Below are positions 16,054 to 16,349 of a DNA stretch of 16,349 nt, in pieces. The position numbers and the translations under genes were made by a program. The stretch is from NCBI GenBank assembly GCA_017551215.1, contig JAFZMA010000167.1, positions 1 through 16,349 of the forward strand. Direction: 5' to 3'. The notes under the pieces were generated by a model. The model ran no database searches. It was not told the DNA's origin and saw nothing but the letters and a program-made list of their open reading frames with translations. Source of the stretch: Bacteroidales bacterium (lineage in GTDB: Bacteria; Bacteroidota; Bacteroidia; Bacteroidales; UBA932). Position 1 is the stretch's first letter. Each line of letters starts with the position of its first letter.

Positions 16054-16349
16054 ATGAAAAAGTTATACGCTATATTACTTTCTGTTTTATGTCTTGCTAC
16101 CGTTGCAGGCTGCAACAAGTTCCTGGACATGAAACCAACAAACAGCCTCGACTCGGAGTCTTCCATTAACTCCGTGGCCGATGCTCAGGTAGCTCTTAAC
16201 GGCCTCATGAGACAGATGCTTTCCGGTAGTTTCTACGGAAGGAACTTCTTCCTTTACGGAGATGCCAAGGGTGGCGATTTCACCGTTGTATCCAACGGAC
16301 GAGGCTATGACGGACTTTATACTTTCGGCCATACGCCAACTTCCGGAAC
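16054..16349 (+). CDS. SusD/RagB-type lipoprotein, 5' part (partner of susC2)
   Basis: The ATG at 16054, 18 nt after susC2, opens MKKLYAILLSVLCLATVAGC, a lipoprotein signal with lipobox V-A-G-C (Cys20). It continues as NKFLDMKPTNSLDSES and INSVADAQVALNGLM, the usual start of SusD proteins. The frame is open for 98 codons to the window edge, so most of the protein lies outside. It differs clearly from the first SusD beyond the signal and FLD motif. It should be the surface substrate-binding partner of susC2; the ligand is unknown. Confidence 0.9.
   Translation, partial: MKKLYAILLSVLCLATVAGCNKFLDMKPTNSLDSESSINSVADAQVALNGLMRQMLSGSFYGRNFFLYGDAKGGDFTVVSNGRGYDGLYTFGHTPTSG

Overview
The window reads as a chromosomal segment of a Bacteroidota bacterium, most likely of the Bacteroidales. 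Three things point there: two tandem SusC/SusD pairs, upstream sites of the Bacteroidota type (TTTG, about 19 nt, TAnnTTTG) in place of -35/-10 boxes, and many lipoproteins with short MKK-type signal peptides. All recognised complete genes lie on the + strand. I saw no tRNA, rRNA, CRISPR array, insertion sequence or phage gene.

Region 1 (130-3622) is a close-packed run of five envelope genes. They are a single-pass membrane protein, a lipoprotein with a formylglycine-generating-enzyme (SUMF1) fold, a secreted protein made of two copies of one domain joined by a Lys/Gln/Thr/Ala repeat linker, and two small lipoproteins I do not recognise. A candidate promoter precedes the first gene and a good intrinsic terminator follows the last.

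Region 2 (3677-7911) is a housekeeping transcription unit with a textbook promoter and a GAAA-loop terminator. It holds engB (ribosome-assembly GTPase), prs (PRPP synthetase), nadE (short, ammonia-type NAD synthetase), a small membrane protein with a cysteine-rich tail, and der (double-GTPase ribosome-assembly factor). It joins nucleotide and NAD precursor supply with ribosome biogenesis.

Region 3 (8029-16349) holds two SusC/SusD nutrient-uptake pairs in series, separated by a strong terminator. The second SusD runs off the window. No glycoside hydrolase, peptidase or regulator is in view, so the substrates are unknown.

The most notable observation is in the first susC. Codon 22, just after the signal peptide, is an in-frame TAG, while the remaining 1024 codons are open and well conserved. 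None of the 13 complete genes uses TAG as its terminator (12 TAA, 1 TGA). A recent nonsense mutation, an assembly or strain variant, phase-variable silencing, or TAG suppression or recoding all remain possible. No clearly new defence or catalytic system was found. The five-gene envelope cluster and the Cys-tail protein between nadE and der are the least explained parts.
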